Under the pieces are notes generated by a model. That model saw only the letters and a program-made list of their open reading frames with translations. It was not told the origin of the DNA and searched no databases. This document shows, piece by piece, positions 9,548 through 20,005 of a stretch of DNA of 55,019 nt (position 1 is its first letter; each line of letters begins with the position of its first letter). The stretch is from Psychrobacter urativorans (GTDB lineage Bacteria; Pseudomonadota; Gammaproteobacteria; Pseudomonadales; Moraxellaceae): assembly GCF_904846675.1 (NCBI RefSeq), contig NZ_CAJHBT010000019.1, positions 1-55,019 of the forward strand, written 5' to 3'. Both the position numbers and the translations under genes were made by a program.

Positions 9548-10288
9548 TTATTTACGGTCCAAATAGCTCTGTGCCTCACCCAAATCTAGCGTGCCTTCAT
9601 AGATAGCACGACCAGTGATGATGCCTTCAAGACAATCACCATAAGGCTTTAAAATTTTAATATCTTGCATATCAGTAACGCCGCCAGAAGCAATAACGGG
9701 CAGTCCACCTTCGCGCGCTAAATTAACTGTTTGCTCAACATTGACACCTTGCATCATGCCATCACGATTGATATCGGTATAGACAATCGAGGATACGCCA
9801 ACATCAGCAAAGCGTTTGGCAAGCTCTGTGGCCTTAGTATCAGTGACATTTGCCCAACCATGAGTAGCAACCATGCCATCTTTGGCATCAATACCAACGA
9901 TGATATTACCAGGGAATTCGCGGCAAGCTTCAGCAACAAACTCTGGATCTTCAACGGCTTTGGTACCGATAATAATATAAGTCAGACCAGCCGTAATATA
10001 TTGCTCAATACTATGCATATTACGTACGCCGCCACCAAGCTGAATGGGCAGCTGCGGGAAAGCTTCGGCAATATCATGTACCACGCGCTTATGTACTGGT
10101 ACACCATCAAAGGCACCGTTCAAATCGACTAAATGTAAGCGACGCGCCCCTTCTTTTACCCAACGCGCAGCCACCGCTACTGGGTCGTCAGAGAATACCG
10201 TATCATCCTCCATTCGCCCTTGTTTTAGGCGCACACACTTGCCATCTTTGAGATCAATAGCCGGAATAATCACAGGCGCAGCACACAT
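9548..10288 (-). CDS. hisA: Phosphoribosylformimino-5-aminoimidazole carboxamide ribotide isomerase
   Basis: Fourth step of histidine biosynthesis: isomerises ProFAR to PRFAR, which HisH/HisF then converts. 246 residues, usual length, a full TIM barrel: [17 protein letters not shown] gives the first catalytic Asp at about residue 11, followed by [13 protein letters not shown] and VIASGGV. A good AGGAG lies 7 bases from ATG. It stands alone here: hisH and hisB are about 25 kb away and hisF is not in the window. Identification is certain. Confidence 0.96.
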   Translation of the reverse strand: MCAAPVIIPAIDLKDGKCVRLKQGRMEDDTVFSDDPVAVAARWVKEGARRLHLVDLNGAFDGVPVHKRVVHDIAEAFPQLPIQLGGGVRNMHSIEQYITAGLTYIIIGTKAVEDPEFVAEACREFPGNIIVGIDAKDGMVATHGWANVTDTKATELAKRFADVGVSSIVYTDINRDGMMQGVNVEQTVNLAREGGLPVIASGGVTDMQDIKILKPYGDCLEGIITGRAIYEGTLDLGEAQSYLDRK

Positions 10289-11273
10289 ATAGCACTCCTT
10301 ATAAAATATATAAATAATGTTAGAAATAAAACAGAAAAACCAAATTTAAAATTAGAAATAAACGGTACAACCAGTGCCATTTAAGCGTGTTTTTAAAACC
10401 ACCATAAATAGAAGTATAAATAAAAATATTTGTAGGCGTTTATCTAAGATTATACGTCGCTGATGCCTAGTTTTAGAAGTTACCTTCAGCATCAATATGA
10501 GATAAATTCAATTACTAACTGGCAATTTTAGGTTAATTTAGCGTATAATCCTAGGTAAATTTGTATTTGTTTCTATGTGAAAACAGCTTACTCTCTGATT
10601 ACCATGTGGACGTTGTACACTCGTCATAAATGGCTGATCGATGTATGGCAGCTGATATACATCCCAAAACAACCCAATAAAATGATACATAACTTGTCAT
10701 TATATTGGCCGTTATTTTGTTGAACGAATTCATCAATAAATACCGTTTAAGACGCTATCATAGGTCATTAAACACAGGTTAGATACCTTTTACAGGGCAT
10801 CAATAGGTCATCTACTCCTAGATAATAAGCAGACTGGTCAGCACAGCTAAAGGCTAATTACTGTACTAGGGTGTCTTTTGACCCATTTGTCATCGAATGA
10901 TAGCAAACAGCTATTACAAGTTTTAAGATTTCTATAAAACGTATGATAAAAATCGCTCTATATCTGGAGTAATCGCTTTTGGCAACTGGCTTTAAGCGTT
11001 TATCTGGTACTGAGCGCTTTATTGTGCATCTTGGTAGCCGGTCGCTTTTTTGGTAATTTGAATAAGACATTAACGTGTTGTTAAGGAGTCTAAGGTCAGC
11101 GTTAATACTCTTATCAGCAGTAATGCTCAAGCTTTGTACTTAGTGTTATTAGTCACTTTCCTATCGTAAGGAATCAATGATTAAACACTTTTAGCATCGT
11201 TTATGACTATTATTGTCGTTGTGCCAAACAGGACGTCTGGTATCGTTTTAGACTATGGACTAAGTTTTCGCTT
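10289..11273. other. Long intergenic region between hisA and nqrA
   Basis: About 985 bases without a supported gene. A 90-codon minus ORF (10858-11130) has no recognisable domain and an odd composition and is rejected. A TATAAT at 10544-10549 gives a plausible plus-strand start point and would leave an nqr leader of about 720 nt. Small inverted repeats occur, for example CTGATGC near 10460 with GCATCA near 10490. I recognise no known riboswitch. See findings. Confidence 0.5.
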
Positions 11274-12626
11274 ATGATTACCATTAAGAAAGGTTTGGAT
11301 TTGCCCATCACCGGTGAACCCTCCCGCGAGATATTTGAGCACAGACCCGCACAGGTGGCACTCATCGGCTACGATTATGTGGGCATGAAGCCTACTATGA
11401 ACGTCAAAGAAGGCGACATCGTAGCCAAAGGTCAGCCCGTTTTTGAAGATAAAAAACATGTAGGCGTCATCTACACTGCTCCTGCTGCTGGCAAGGTCAT
11501 CGCTATCAAACGCGGTGAGCGTCGTGTGTTTGAAAGTCTTGTGATTCAGGTTGACCCCAACGGTGAAGAAGTCGATTTTCAGAGTTATGACTCCCAGCAA
11601 CTCGCTGACTTAGACTCTGATATCGTTGAAACCCAACTGCTTGCCTCTGGTGAATGGACGGCATTTCGCACGCGTCCCTTTAGCCGCTCCCCTGATATCG
11701 GTGCTCGTCCGCATGCCATCTTTGTCACTGCTATGGATACTAATCCACTAGCATTTGATCCGATGCTGCTAATTAACGAGCAACTACAAGCTTTCAATGA
11801 TGGCTTAGCAGTATTATCGACATTGAGTCCAAAGACCTTTGTTAGCCATCATGGTGATGCCCAGCTGACGCCAGTACCGAAAACGGCTACTAATAATGTC
11901 ACTGAGTATCATAGCTTTAAGGGTAAGCATCCGGCAGGCCTAGCAGGCACACATATTCACTTTTTGCACCCTATTGCTCGCGGCGTCAGCGTCTGGACCA
12001 TTGGCTATCAAGATGTGATTGCTATCGGTAAATTATTTACCACTGGTCGTTTGTATACTCGTCGTCTGCTCAGCCTAGCTGGCCCTGCGGTTAAAAATCC
12101 GCATCTTATCGCCACCGAACGCGGTGCTGATATTACCGCATTGACCAAAGGTCAGCTGATTGAGGGTGATAACCGCATTATTTCAGGCTCAGTACTATCT
12201 GGTCGTAAGCTGTTCGCCAACGTTTCGTACCTTGGCCGCTTTCATGATCAAATCAGTGTTTTAGCGGAAGGCTATGAACGTCCTGCATTCCACTTTTTAA
12301 CTCCCGGTAAAAACCGCTTTTCTAAATTGCCGATTTATATCTCGCAGTTTTTTGGCAAAAAGAAGTATAGCTTCACTACGACTACTAATGGCTCACCGCG
12401 TGCGATGGTGCCAATCGGGGTCTATGAAGAGGTTATGCCACAAGACTATCTGCCGACTCAGCTAATGCGCGCGCTGATCATCGAAGACATTATCACTGCA
12501 GTTGATTTAGGTGTCCTTGAATTGGACGAAGAAGATGTGGCGTTATGCACCTTCGTTTCTCCTGGTAAATATGAATACAGTGATATTTTGCGTGATAACT
12601 TAACGCGCATTGAGCTGGAGGGCTAA
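11274..12626 (+). CDS. nqrA: Na+-translocating NADH:quinone reductase subunit A
   Basis: Cytoplasmic peripheral subunit of Na+-NQR, the complex that oxidises NADH, reduces ubiquinone and pumps Na+ out. 450 residues, normal length, starting [16 protein letters not shown]. It has the Rnf/NqrA N-terminal barrel-sandwich, then the SLBB-like part and C-terminal domain. First gene of nqrABCDEF, all on the plus strand with tight spacing: nqrB begins 5 bases after the stop. A very long upstream region (see 10289-11273) may hold regulation. Confidence 0.96.
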   Translation: MITIKKGLDLPITGEPSREIFEHRPAQVALIGYDYVGMKPTMNVKEGDIVAKGQPVFEDKKHVGVIYTAPAAGKVIAIKRGERRVFESLVIQVDPNGEEVDFQSYDSQQLADLDSDIVETQLLASGEWTAFRTRPFSRSPDIGARPHAIFVTAMDTNPLAFDPMLLINEQLQAFNDGLAVLSTLSPKTFVSHHGDAQLTPVPKTATNNVTEYHSFKGKHPAGLAGTHIHFLHPIARGVSVWTIGYQDVIAIGKLFTTGRLYTRRLLSLAGPAVKNPHLIATERGADITALTKGQLIEGDNRIISGSVLSGRKLFANVSYLGRFHDQISVLAEGYERPAFHFLTPGKNRFSKLPIYISQFFGKKKYSFTTTTNGSPRAMVPIGVYEEVMPQDYLPTQLMRALIIEDIITAVDLGVLELDEEDVALCTFVSPGKYEYSDILRDNLTRIELEG

Positions 12627-12631
12627 CCACG

Positions 12632-13867
12632 ATGAAATTTTTACACAATATGTTCGATCGTATGGAGCCGTCCTTTACCAAAGGTGGCAAGCACGAAAAG
12701 TACTATGCTCTTTTTGAGATGTTTGACACCTTTTTACGTCAACCAAGTTCAACGACGTTTACCTCATCACACGTGCGCGACGGTATTGACCTTAAGCGTA
12801 TTATGATTACGGTATGGATGTGTACGTTCCCAGCAATGTTCTTTGGTATGTATAACGTCGGTCATCAGGCATTAACAGCAGTCGCTCAGCTTGGTCTGCA
12901 GCCTGAAGGCTGGCGTACTATTATCACTAGCATGGCCGGCTACAATCCCGATAGCATTTGGGCAAGCTTTGTATATGGGGCGATGCAGTTCTTGCCAATA
13001 TATCTGGTCACTTTTGCGGTGGGTATTTTCTGTGAGATTATATTTGCTGTGGTTCGTGGACATGAGGTTAACGAAGGTTTCTTTGTAACCTCTGTATTGT
13101 ATGCACTGATTTTGCCACCCGATATTCCACTATGGCAAGTGGCCTTAGGTATTATCTTCGGGGTGGTCGTCGCTAAAGAAGTATTTGGTGGTACGGGTAA
13201 AAACTTCCTTAACCCAGCCCTATCGGGTCGCGCATTCTTATACTTTGCGTATCCTGCTTATATGTCAGGCGACTCCGTATGGACCGCAGTCGATGGCTTC
13301 TCAGGGGCCACGCCTCTTGGTCTAGCAGCGCTTGGGGTGACTCCGGACAAATTCGTTGACGTTTATGGCCAAGCCATTACTTGGAGCGATGCCTTCTTAG
13401 GTAATATTCAAGGTAGTATTGGTGAGGTGTCGACCCTTGCCATTCTATTCGGTGCCGCTGTTCTACTGTGGACGCGTATTGCTTCCTGGCGCATTATGTT
13501 AGGCTGCGTGATTGGACTGATTGCCACGTCACTTGTCTTTAATATGATTGGCTCTGAGGACAACCTGATGATGAGCCTGCCGTTCTACTGGCACTTAGTC
13601 ATCGGCGGTTTTGCGTTTGGTGTGGTGTTTATGGCAACTGATCCAGTATCAGCCGCGCATACCAATAAAGGTCGCTGGGCTTATGGTATTTTGATTGGCT
13701 TTATGACTGTATTAATTCGGGTAATCAACCCAGCTTTCCCAGAAGGCATCATGCTCGCTATTCTTTTTGCCAACTTATTTGCCCCTTTGTTTGACTACTT
13801 TGTTACCCAAGCAAATATCAAACGCCAAACTGCACGGAGGGTTCGTTATGTCCAAGCCCAAAAGTAA
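12632..13867 (+). CDS. nqrB: Na+-translocating NADH:quinone reductase subunit B
   Basis: Integral membrane subunit of Na+-NQR, about ten helices. It carries covalent FMN and takes part in Na+ translocation and quinone reduction. 411 residues. The flavinylation motif DGFSGAT is present at 221-227, so Thr227 is the expected FMN acceptor, loaded by ApbE (encoded at 18630-19772). The last 20 bases overlap the start of nqrC, which suggests translational coupling. Confidence 0.97.
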   Translation: MKFLHNMFDRMEPSFTKGGKHEKYYALFEMFDTFLRQPSSTTFTSSHVRDGIDLKRIMITVWMCTFPAMFFGMYNVGHQALTAVAQLGLQPEGWRTIITSMAGYNPDSIWASFVYGAMQFLPIYLVTFAVGIFCEIIFAVVRGHEVNEGFFVTSVLYALILPPDIPLWQVALGIIFGVVVAKEVFGGTGKNFLNPALSGRAFLYFAYPAYMSGDSVWTAVDGFSGATPLGLAALGVTPDKFVDVYGQAITWSDAFLGNIQGSIGEVSTLAILFGAAVLLWTRIASWRIMLGCVIGLIATSLVFNMIGSEDNLMMSLPFYWHLVIGGFAFGVVFMATDPVSAAHTNKGRWAYGILIGFMTVLIRVINPAFPEGIMLAILFANLFAPLFDYFVTQANIKRQTARRVRYVQAQK

Positions 13868-14780
13868 TAATATGAAAACCATCAGCGTGGCGTTAACGCT
13901 ATGTTTGGTGTGTTCAGTATTGGTTTCAGCAGCAGCCGTCGGTCTCAAGCCGGCGCAACTCGAGAATGCTCGTTTGGATCGCAATAAGAATATATTGGTC
14001 GCCGCTGGTATGTTTGATGCGGAAACTGATACCAATGAAGATGTCGCTGAGCGTTTTAAAGACTTCGATGTTGAAATCGTTGACTTAAACAAAGGTAATT
14101 ACTTAGATGATGACGCCCTAAAGGCCGTTGGCATTGCAGATCGTAATACTTATGATACCAGTCAGGCCACTAAGAATAAGGCGTTAAGCGAAGACTTGGG
14201 CAGTAATGACCCTGCCAGTATTGGTCGTAAGCCTAAATATGCCAAAGTCTATGTAAAAAATGATGATGCCGGTCAGCCTGAAATGGTGGTGCTACCGATT
14301 CAAGGGTATGGTCTGTGGGGCACTATCTATGCTTTCTTAACGCTTGAGAGCGATATGAACACCATCAAAGGCATCAGCTTTTATGAGCATAAAGAAACCC
14401 CAGGCCTCGGCGCTCGCATCGAAGAGCCAAAATGGCGTGCGATGTGGAAAGGTATCCACTCTTATGATGAGAACGGCGACGTTGCTACTGGCGTGACCAA
14501 AGCTGGTAACCCAAAAGACAACTGGATCGATGGTATTAGTGGTGCGACTTTGACCAGCCGAGGCGTCAGTAACATGATTCAGTTTTGGTTGGGTGAGCAA
14601 GGGTATAAGCCTTATTTAGATCATGTGCGTGAAGAAACCGGTCAGACGATTGAAAATACTGACGTGCAAGCACAGCAAATCTCATATAAAAAGCTAGGCC
14701 AAAACCCAACTCAGAAAGAGACGCATTCCGTAACCGAGCTGGCATCAATAGCACCAGCAGCGCACGGCAAGGAGGCTTAA
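13848..14780 (+). CDS. nqrC: Na+-translocating NADH:quinone reductase subunit C
   Basis: Membrane-anchored subunit with a periplasmic FMN-binding domain. An ORF open from 13767 exists, but the true start is ATG 13848. That ATG has a perfect GGAGG at 13836-13840, seven bases upstream, and gives the family N-terminus: a short basic stretch and then a membrane helix (about 10-32). 310 residues. The flavinylation motif DGISGAT at 228-234 makes Thr234 the covalent FMN site. It overlaps nqrB by 20 bases; nqrD follows after one base. Confidence 0.96.
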   Translation: MSKPKSNNMKTISVALTLCLVCSVLVSAAAVGLKPAQLENARLDRNKNILVAAGMFDAETDTNEDVAERFKDFDVEIVDLNKGNYLDDDALKAVGIADRNTYDTSQATKNKALSEDLGSNDPASIGRKPKYAKVYVKNDDAGQPEMVVLPIQGYGLWGTIYAFLTLESDMNTIKGISFYEHKETPGLGARIEEPKWRAMWKGIHSYDENGDVATGVTKAGNPKDNWIDGISGATLTSRGVSNMIQFWLGEQGYKPYLDHVREETGQTIENTDVQAQQISYKKLGQNPTQKETHSVTELASIAPAAHGKEA

Positions 14781-14781
14781 C

Positions 14782-15453
14782 GTGGCTGATACAAAAAGTA
14801 TTTTAGTTTCACCTATTTTTGATAACAATCCAATTGGCTTGCAAATATTAGGTATTTGTTCCGCATTGGCGGTCACTACTACCGTAGCTAATGCGTTGGT
14901 TATGAGTGTGGCATTGACCTTGGTGACGGCATTTTCGAGCTTCTTTATCTCGATTATCCGTAAACAGATTCCATCAAGTATCCGTATTATTGTACAGATG
15001 ACTATTATTGCCTCCTTGGTTATTGTAGTTGATCAGATATTAAAAGCGGTGGCTTATGATGTCAGTAAAGGCCTGTCGGTCTTCGTTGGTTTGATTATCA
15101 CCAACTGTATCGTTATGGGCCGTGCAGAAGCCTTTGCGATGAGCAATCCACCGGTGCCAAGCTTTTTAGATGGTATTGGTAATGGTATGGGCTACTCTGC
15201 TGTACTATTATTTGTGGCCACTATCCGTGAAATATTGGGCTCAGGTAGCTGGTTTGGTATGACGATATTACAACCAGCTACTGATGGCGGCTGGTATGTA
15301 CCTAATGGCTTATTATTATTACCACCTTCAGCGTTCTTTATTATTGCGTTGTTTATCGTCATTATTCGTATTTGGAAACCAGAACAGGTTGAAGATGCTG
15401 AGTTCGTAATGAAGCCGCAATCTAAAGGTATGGCACATGGAGGCGGTCACTAA
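14782..15453 (+). CDS. nqrD: Na+-translocating NADH:quinone reductase subunit D
   Basis: Six-helix membrane subunit. With NqrE it forms the antiparallel pair that carries an iron-sulfur centre in the membrane, and it lines the Na+ path. 223 residues with a GTG start at 14782, preceded by AAGGAGG. The conserved segment [18 protein letters not shown] contains the cysteine expected in NqrD/RnfE. The C-terminus is a short cytosolic tail. The stop overlaps the nqrE start codon by one base (TAATG). Confidence 0.96.
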   Translation: MADTKSILVSPIFDNNPIGLQILGICSALAVTTTVANALVMSVALTLVTAFSSFFISIIRKQIPSSIRIIVQMTIIASLVIVVDQILKAVAYDVSKGLSVFVGLIITNCIVMGRAEAFAMSNPPVPSFLDGIGNGMGYSAVLLFVATIREILGSGSWFGMTILQPATDGGWYVPNGLLLLPPSAFFIIALFIVIIRIWKPEQVEDAEFVMKPQSKGMAHGGGH

Positions 15454-16061
15454 TGGGACATTATCTTAGTTTATTTATAACCTCAGTCTTTATCGAGAAT
15501 ATGGCGCTGGCCTATTTTTTAGGCATGTGTACCTTTTTGGCGGTATCGAAAAAAGTGTCTACTGCTATTGGTCTTGGGGTTGCAGTGGTCTTTGTTATGG
15601 CGCTCACCGTGCCGCTGAACAATCTATTGTTCCAGTTTATTCTTAAAGATGGCGCGCTGGCGTGGGCAGGTTTTCCTGATATCGACTTAAGCTTTTTAGG
15701 CCTGCTCAGTTACATCGGTCTCATTGCTGCCGTCGTTCAGATTTTAGAGATGTTTCTCGACAAGTTTGTCCCGAGTCTGTACAACGCTCTTGGGGTGTTC
15801 TTGCCACTGATCACCGTTAACTGTGCCATCTTAGGTGGCGTACTATTTATGGTTGAGCGTGACTATAACTTTAGTGAATCGGTGGTATATGGCGCTGGTG
15901 CTGGGTTTGGTTGGGCGCTTGCCATTACAGTATTAGCCGGTATCCGTGAAAAGCTTAAATACTCAGACATTCCAGCACCGCTGCAGGGTCTTGGTATTAC
16001 CTTTATTACGGTTGGCCTCATGGCACTAGGCTTTATGTCATTCGGTGGTATGACGATTTAA
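15453..16061 (+). CDS. nqrE: Na+-translocating NADH:quinone reductase subunit E
   Basis: Six-helix membrane partner of NqrD. 202 residues, standard length. It starts [19 protein letters not shown] and contains the conserved [13 protein letters not shown] cysteine segment. Its ATG overlaps the nqrD stop, showing coupling. Unlike the other junctions in the operon, nqrE and nqrF are separated by 171 bases that contain a strong hairpin (16163-16210). Confidence 0.96.
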   Translation: MGHYLSLFITSVFIENMALAYFLGMCTFLAVSKKVSTAIGLGVAVVFVMALTVPLNNLLFQFILKDGALAWAGFPDIDLSFLGLLSYIGLIAAVVQILEMFLDKFVPSLYNALGVFLPLITVNCAILGGVLFMVERDYNFSESVVYGAGAGFGWALAITVLAGIREKLKYSDIPAPLQGLGITFITVGLMALGFMSFGGMTI

Positions 16062-16162
16062 GCGCTTGTTTACTTAAATGCTTTTCTATTTAAGGGCTAT
16101 TTATTTAAACACTTGCGCTTAAAACCATAATTAGTTATTTGACCTATTTAATTCATTTATTC

Positions 16163-16210
16163 GGTAGGGGCTCGGGACAAAACGCAATGACGTATCCCTG
16201 CACCCCTACC
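16163..16210 (+). promoter_or_regulatory. Hairpin in the nqrE-nqrF gap
   Basis: GGTAGGGG (16163-16170) pairs perfectly with CCCCTACC (16203-16210), and an inner GGGA (16174-16177) pairs with TCCC (16195-16198). No T run follows, so it is not a classic terminator. It ends about 22 bases before the nqrF ATG. It could protect mRNA ends, mark processing, or set nqrF expression. The only clear gap in an otherwise compact operon is here. Confidence 0.55.
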
Positions 16211-16232
16211 CCATAGATTAAGGATACATATC

Positions 16233-17468
16233 ATGGATTATGCTACGGCGATTGGTGGCGTTGCTATGTTTACCTTGATCATCATGGGCTTGGTTGCCAT
16301 TATTTTGATGGCGCGCTCAAGACTGGTCAGTTCAGGCGATGTGACTATTCACATTAATGATAATCCCGACAATGATGTGGTGACAGCAGCAGGCGGTAAG
16401 CTACTACAAACCCTTGCCAGTGAAGGTATATTTTTATCTTCAGCTTGTGGTGGTGGTGGTACGTGTGCTCAATGTCGCTGCCGTGTTATTGAAGGTGGTG
16501 GTTCTATTTTGCCCACCGAAGAAGGCTATTTTACCCAAGGTGAGATTCGCAATCATATGCGTCTCGCCTGTCAGGTAGCTGTCAAGCAAGACATGGAAAT
16601 TGAGATTGATCCCGAATTCTTTGATGTACAAAAATGGGAATGTGAAGTTATCTCTAATGATAACGTTGCGACCTTTATTAAAGAACTGGTACTCAAAATT
16701 CCAGAAGGTGAAGAAGTTAACTTCCGCGCTGGTGGTTATGTGCAGTTAGAAGCACCGCCGCATGAGGTACATTATAAAGACTTCGATATCGATGAAGAAT
16801 ATCAAGAAGATTGGGATAAATTTGGCATCTTCAAGTATGTCTCAAAAGTTGATGAACCCGTTATTCGTGCTTACTCAATGGCCAACTATCCTGACGAAAA
16901 AGGCTTAATTAAGTTCAACATCCGTGTTGCTTCTCCGCCGCCGCGTGGTCCTGATGGTATTCCACCTGGTAAAATGTCTTCATGGACATTTAGTTTAAAA
17001 CCGGGTGATAAAGTAACAGTATCTGGCCCTTATGGTGAATTCTTCGCCAAAAAGACTGAAGCTGAGATGATCTTTGTTGGTGGTGGCGCCGGTATGGCGC
17101 CTATGCGCTCACATATCTTCGACCAGCTCAAGCGTCTACATACAGATCGTAAAATCACCTTCTGGTATGGTGCGCGCTCTATTCGTGAGATGTTCTACGT
17201 TGAAGACTATGATCAACTAGAAGAAGAGTTCGATAACTTTGAGTGGCATGTGGCCTTGTCAGATCCGCTTCCAGAAGATAATTGGGATGGCCCTACCGGC
17301 TTTATTCATAACGTCTTGTTAGAAGAGTATCTAAAAGACCATCCAAACCCAGAAGATTGTGAATATTACATGTGCGGGCCACCGATGATGAACGCGGCGG
17401 TAATCGATATGTTACATAGTTTAGGTGTGGAAGACGAAAACATCATGCTTGATGACTTTGGCGGTTAA
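16233..17468 (+). CDS. nqrF: Na+-translocating NADH:quinone reductase subunit F
   Basis: NADH-oxidising subunit that passes electrons from NADH through FAD to a 2Fe-2S cluster. 411 residues. Order: N-terminal membrane helix (about 5-27); 2Fe-2S ferredoxin domain with Cys72, Cys78, Cys81 and Cys113 ([12 protein letters not shown] and LACQV); FAD domain with [13 protein letters not shown] domain with [12 protein letters not shown] and a C-terminal YMCGPPMM. The C-terminus LDDFGG is typical. Last gene of the operon, followed by a terminator. Confidence 0.97.
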   Translation: MDYATAIGGVAMFTLIIMGLVAIILMARSRLVSSGDVTIHINDNPDNDVVTAAGGKLLQTLASEGIFLSSACGGGGTCAQCRCRVIEGGGSILPTEEGYFTQGEIRNHMRLACQVAVKQDMEIEIDPEFFDVQKWECEVISNDNVATFIKELVLKIPEGEEVNFRAGGYVQLEAPPHEVHYKDFDIDEEYQEDWDKFGIFKYVSKVDEPVIRAYSMANYPDEKGLIKFNIRVASPPPRGPDGIPPGKMSSWTFSLKPGDKVTVSGPYGEFFAKKTEAEMIFVGGGAGMAPMRSHIFDQLKRLHTDRKITFWYGARSIREMFYVEDYDQLEEEFDNFEWHVALSDPLPEDNWDGPTGFIHNVLLEEYLKDHPNPEDCEYYMCGPPMMNAAVIDMLHSLGVEDENIMLDDFGG

Positions 17469-17528
17469 GTCGCTTGGTGACTCTGGCGGTCAAGCGAACA
17501 CGATTAGCTTGATAATATATGTTAAATT

Positions 17529-17554
17529 AAGAGTCTCAACTGAGGCTCTTTTTT
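17529..17554 (+). terminator. Rho-independent terminator after nqrF
   Basis: AAGAGTCTC (17529-17537) pairs with GAGGCTCTT (17542-17550) with one wobble and an AACT loop, followed by a T run to 17554. It ends the nqr operon. Confidence 0.85.
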
Positions 17555-17690
17555 ATGGGCGAAATTTAATAGCAACCCTGTATTATTATTAAAGAAAAAC
17601 GCAGCAAAGCTCTTAGAAAAGATCTCCCCTTATAACGAATAAACCGGCTTAAATACATACAAACCTTTAACCAGATAAGAAAGGACTCTT

Positions 17691-18491
17691 ATGAAAACAA
17701 AATTTAAAGACCTAACCATTTGGATAACAGGTGCATCCAGTGGCCTTGGAGAAGCCCTATCAGTTGAGCTTGCCAAACGAGGTGCAAGAATTATTTTGAG
17801 TGGTCGTAATAGTGAAAAACTAGAAGCCGTCAAGAAACGGTGTAAAAAGTCGCATAAACATATTGTAGTACCGTTTGATATCAGTGATGCCGATCAAGCA
17901 AAAAAAGCTTATCAAGCTGCGAAAGCGCAAGCAGGAAAAATCGATTGGCTTATTAATAATGCTGGCATCAGTCAACGCTCGTTAATCATAGAAACCACCG
18001 AGGAGGTTGAGCGTCAATTAATGGAGATAGACTACTTTGCGCAAACGCGTCTGACAAGATTAGTATTGCCCGATATGATCGCTCAAGGGCGCGGCAAAGT
18101 GGTGATGGTATCAAGTATAGCCGGCCTACTCGGTACACAATATCGCGGGGCATATGGCGCTGCCAAAGCTGCTATCCACATGTGGGCAAACAGTCTGCGA
18201 GCTGAATTACACGATCAAGGGATAGAGGTGGCAACTGTATTTCCAGGGTTTATCCAAACCAATGTATCTATCAACGCTTTAACTTGGGATGGTACGGCGC
18301 AAGGTACTATGGATGACGCTACCAATAAAGGACTAACCGCTACAGCATTTGCTAAGCACGTCACCAAAGCATTAATAAAAGGTGAAGAATATGTTATTGC
18401 CGCAGGTAAAAAAGAAAAGCTTGCGATGATGGTTAATCGCTTATCGCCTCCAAAGCTTTATAAACTGATCCGTAAGTCTAAAGTTAAATAG
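17691..18491 (+). CDS. Short-chain dehydrogenase/reductase (SDR), classical type
   Basis: NAD(P)-dependent oxidoreductase of unknown substrate. 266 residues. Cofactor motif TGASSGLG (about 15-22), NNAG (about 90), catalytic Ser in VSSIAG and YGAAK giving the Tyr-x-x-x-Lys pair. It resembles DHRS7-like SDRs. AAAGGA precedes the ATG. It sits alone between nqrF (separated by a terminator) and apbE on the same strand. No sequence feature ties it to NQR, so the placement may be incidental. Confidence 0.88.
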   Translation: MKTKFKDLTIWITGASSGLGEALSVELAKRGARIILSGRNSEKLEAVKKRCKKSHKHIVVPFDISDADQAKKAYQAAKAQAGKIDWLINNAGISQRSLIIETTEEVERQLMEIDYFAQTRLTRLVLPDMIAQGRGKVVMVSSIAGLLGTQYRGAYGAAKAAIHMWANSLRAELHDQGIEVATVFPGFIQTNVSINALTWDGTAQGTMDDATNKGLTATAFAKHVTKALIKGEEYVIAAGKKEKLAMMVNRLSPPKLYKLIRKSKVK

Positions 18492-18629
18492 CCAAGTTAA
18501 ATAATTAAAACAATCAATTTGCGTCTCGCTTATTGTGTTTATTAGGGTTAAGGGGTGTAAGATGGGTAAAATTTATTTGCAATGACATTCATCCCTTACT
18601 CTATCTCCTACTTTATATCAAATACCCTT

Positions 18630-19772
18630 ATGACAAATTTAGCGCAGTTCTCACACTATAACTCTCCTAGTAGCACAATCACTAATAAAACCATTTTTGG
18701 TGCAATTGGTGTTGCCACTCTTTTGAGCCTCACCGCCTGCCAGCAAACGCCTGATTATAATTATTTGAGCGGCGAGACTATGGGTACCAGCTACCATATT
18801 AGCTATCAGTTGCCCGAAGGTGCGGATGAAGTGGCCATTCAATCGGCAATCGATGAACGCTTACAACAGATTAATGACAGTATGTCGACCTATCAAGATG
18901 ACGCTACTATATCAAAATTTAATCGCTTAGCTAAAGACACGCCGATTACAATTGATGCCGATTTTAGCCATGTAATGGAAGTCTCACGGCAAGTTTATAA
19001 GCAATCAGGCGGCGCATTTGATCCTACCGTCATGCCACTTATTGAGACTTGGGGCTTTGGCAGCACTATGACTGTTGAGCGTTTGCAGAGCCCACCAAAC
19101 GCTGCTGAAATTGCACAAGCTCGCGCCTTGGTAGATTTTGAGGGCGTGATACAAAAAGACCAAAGCATTTATAAAACCAAAGACGGTATCGCCCTTGATT
19201 TTTCGGCTGTGGCTAAAGGCTATGGCGTCGATGTGATAGCCGATGTCCTCAAAAACAGCTATCAGATTCGCAATTATATGGTTGAGATTGGTGGTGAGGT
19301 GGCAACATCAGGCGTTAGTAGTCAGCAGCAACCATGGCAAATCGCCATTGATGCCCCGATCGAAGGCAGTACCGTTAGTGAGCGCCAAACGATTGCAGCT
19401 ATTCGTCAGCCTATAATTAACGGCAATAAAATGGCTTTAGCGACATCTGGCAACTATCGCAACTCAGTCATGTTCGCAGGTAAGCATTATAGCCATACTA
19501 TTGATCCTACCACCGGTGAGCCTATCGTAGGTGGTGCGCCTTCGGTGACTGTCGTTGCCGAATCAGTGGCGCATGCCGATGCATGGGCAACGGCATTAAC
19601 AGCCATGCCTTATGCCAAAGCATTGAAGACGGCTGAAAAACAAAATATAGCCGCGCTATTTATAATACTGGCTGATGGTGTTAAAGCAGATGCAGCCACT
19701 GATAATATCGATGATTGGCAAGTGGTACAAACGCCTGCTATGGAAACTTTACGTTCTGGGCAAGCCAATTAG
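18630..19772 (+). CDS. apbE: FAD:protein FMN transferase (lipoprotein)
   Basis: Transfers FMN from FAD to a threonine in target proteins, here almost certainly NqrB Thr227 and NqrC Thr234. It acts in the periplasm as a lipoprotein: the signal peptide ends in LLSLTAC with the lipid Cys at residue 37 of this start. The frame is open from ATG 18582, giving 16 more residues, but ATG 18630 gives a normal signal peptide. 380 residues. ApbE signatures: GETMGTSYHI, GGAFDPTV, DFSAVAKGYGVD, GGEVATSG, and HTIDPTTGEP near the metal site. It lies in the nqr neighbourhood, where it often occurs. Confidence 0.93.
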   Translation: MTNLAQFSHYNSPSSTITNKTIFGAIGVATLLSLTACQQTPDYNYLSGETMGTSYHISYQLPEGADEVAIQSAIDERLQQINDSMSTYQDDATISKFNRLAKDTPITIDADFSHVMEVSRQVYKQSGGAFDPTVMPLIETWGFGSTMTVERLQSPPNAAEIAQARALVDFEGVIQKDQSIYKTKDGIALDFSAVAKGYGVDVIADVLKNSYQIRNYMVEIGGEVATSGVSSQQQPWQIAIDAPIEGSTVSERQTIAAIRQPIINGNKMALATSGNYRNSVMFAGKHYSHTIDPTTGEPIVGGAPSVTVVAESVAHADAWATALTAMPYAKALKTAEKQNIAALFIILADGVKADAATDNIDDWQVVQTPAMETLRSGQAN

Positions 19773-19848
19773 GTGTCAGTATATTTTTTGAGCGAAGATG
19801 TAAATTTTGAATAATTTAAATAGAAAGGTATCAAATAATTATATTTAA

Positions 19849-19884
19849 CAACCCTACATAGTTAATATTAATTATGTAGGGTTG
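19849..19884. repeat. Perfect 12-base inverted repeat between apbE and nhaD
   Basis: CAACCCTACATA (19849-19860) is matched exactly by TATGTAGGGTTG (19873-19884). The 12-base loop itself contains the palindrome TTAATATTAA, so nearly the whole 36 bases is one dyad. No T run follows on either strand. It could be a weak bidirectional terminator after apbE, or a protein-binding site before nhaD. Confidence 0.6.
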
Positions 19885-20005
19885 TATGATATTTTATGAG
19901 GTGTTATTACTCTAACCTTACTATTAGTTATAATTATTGTAAATAAGTTATTATATAGCTTTTTATCAAAGTGATATCAAAGTGTTCTTACACTAAGGAT
20001 ATGAG

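Noticed and set aside
10858..11130. 90-codon minus-strand ORF in the nqr upstream gap
   Set aside because: No domain, odd composition rich in Lys, Arg and Ser, no ribosome site, and it lies within a probable leader.
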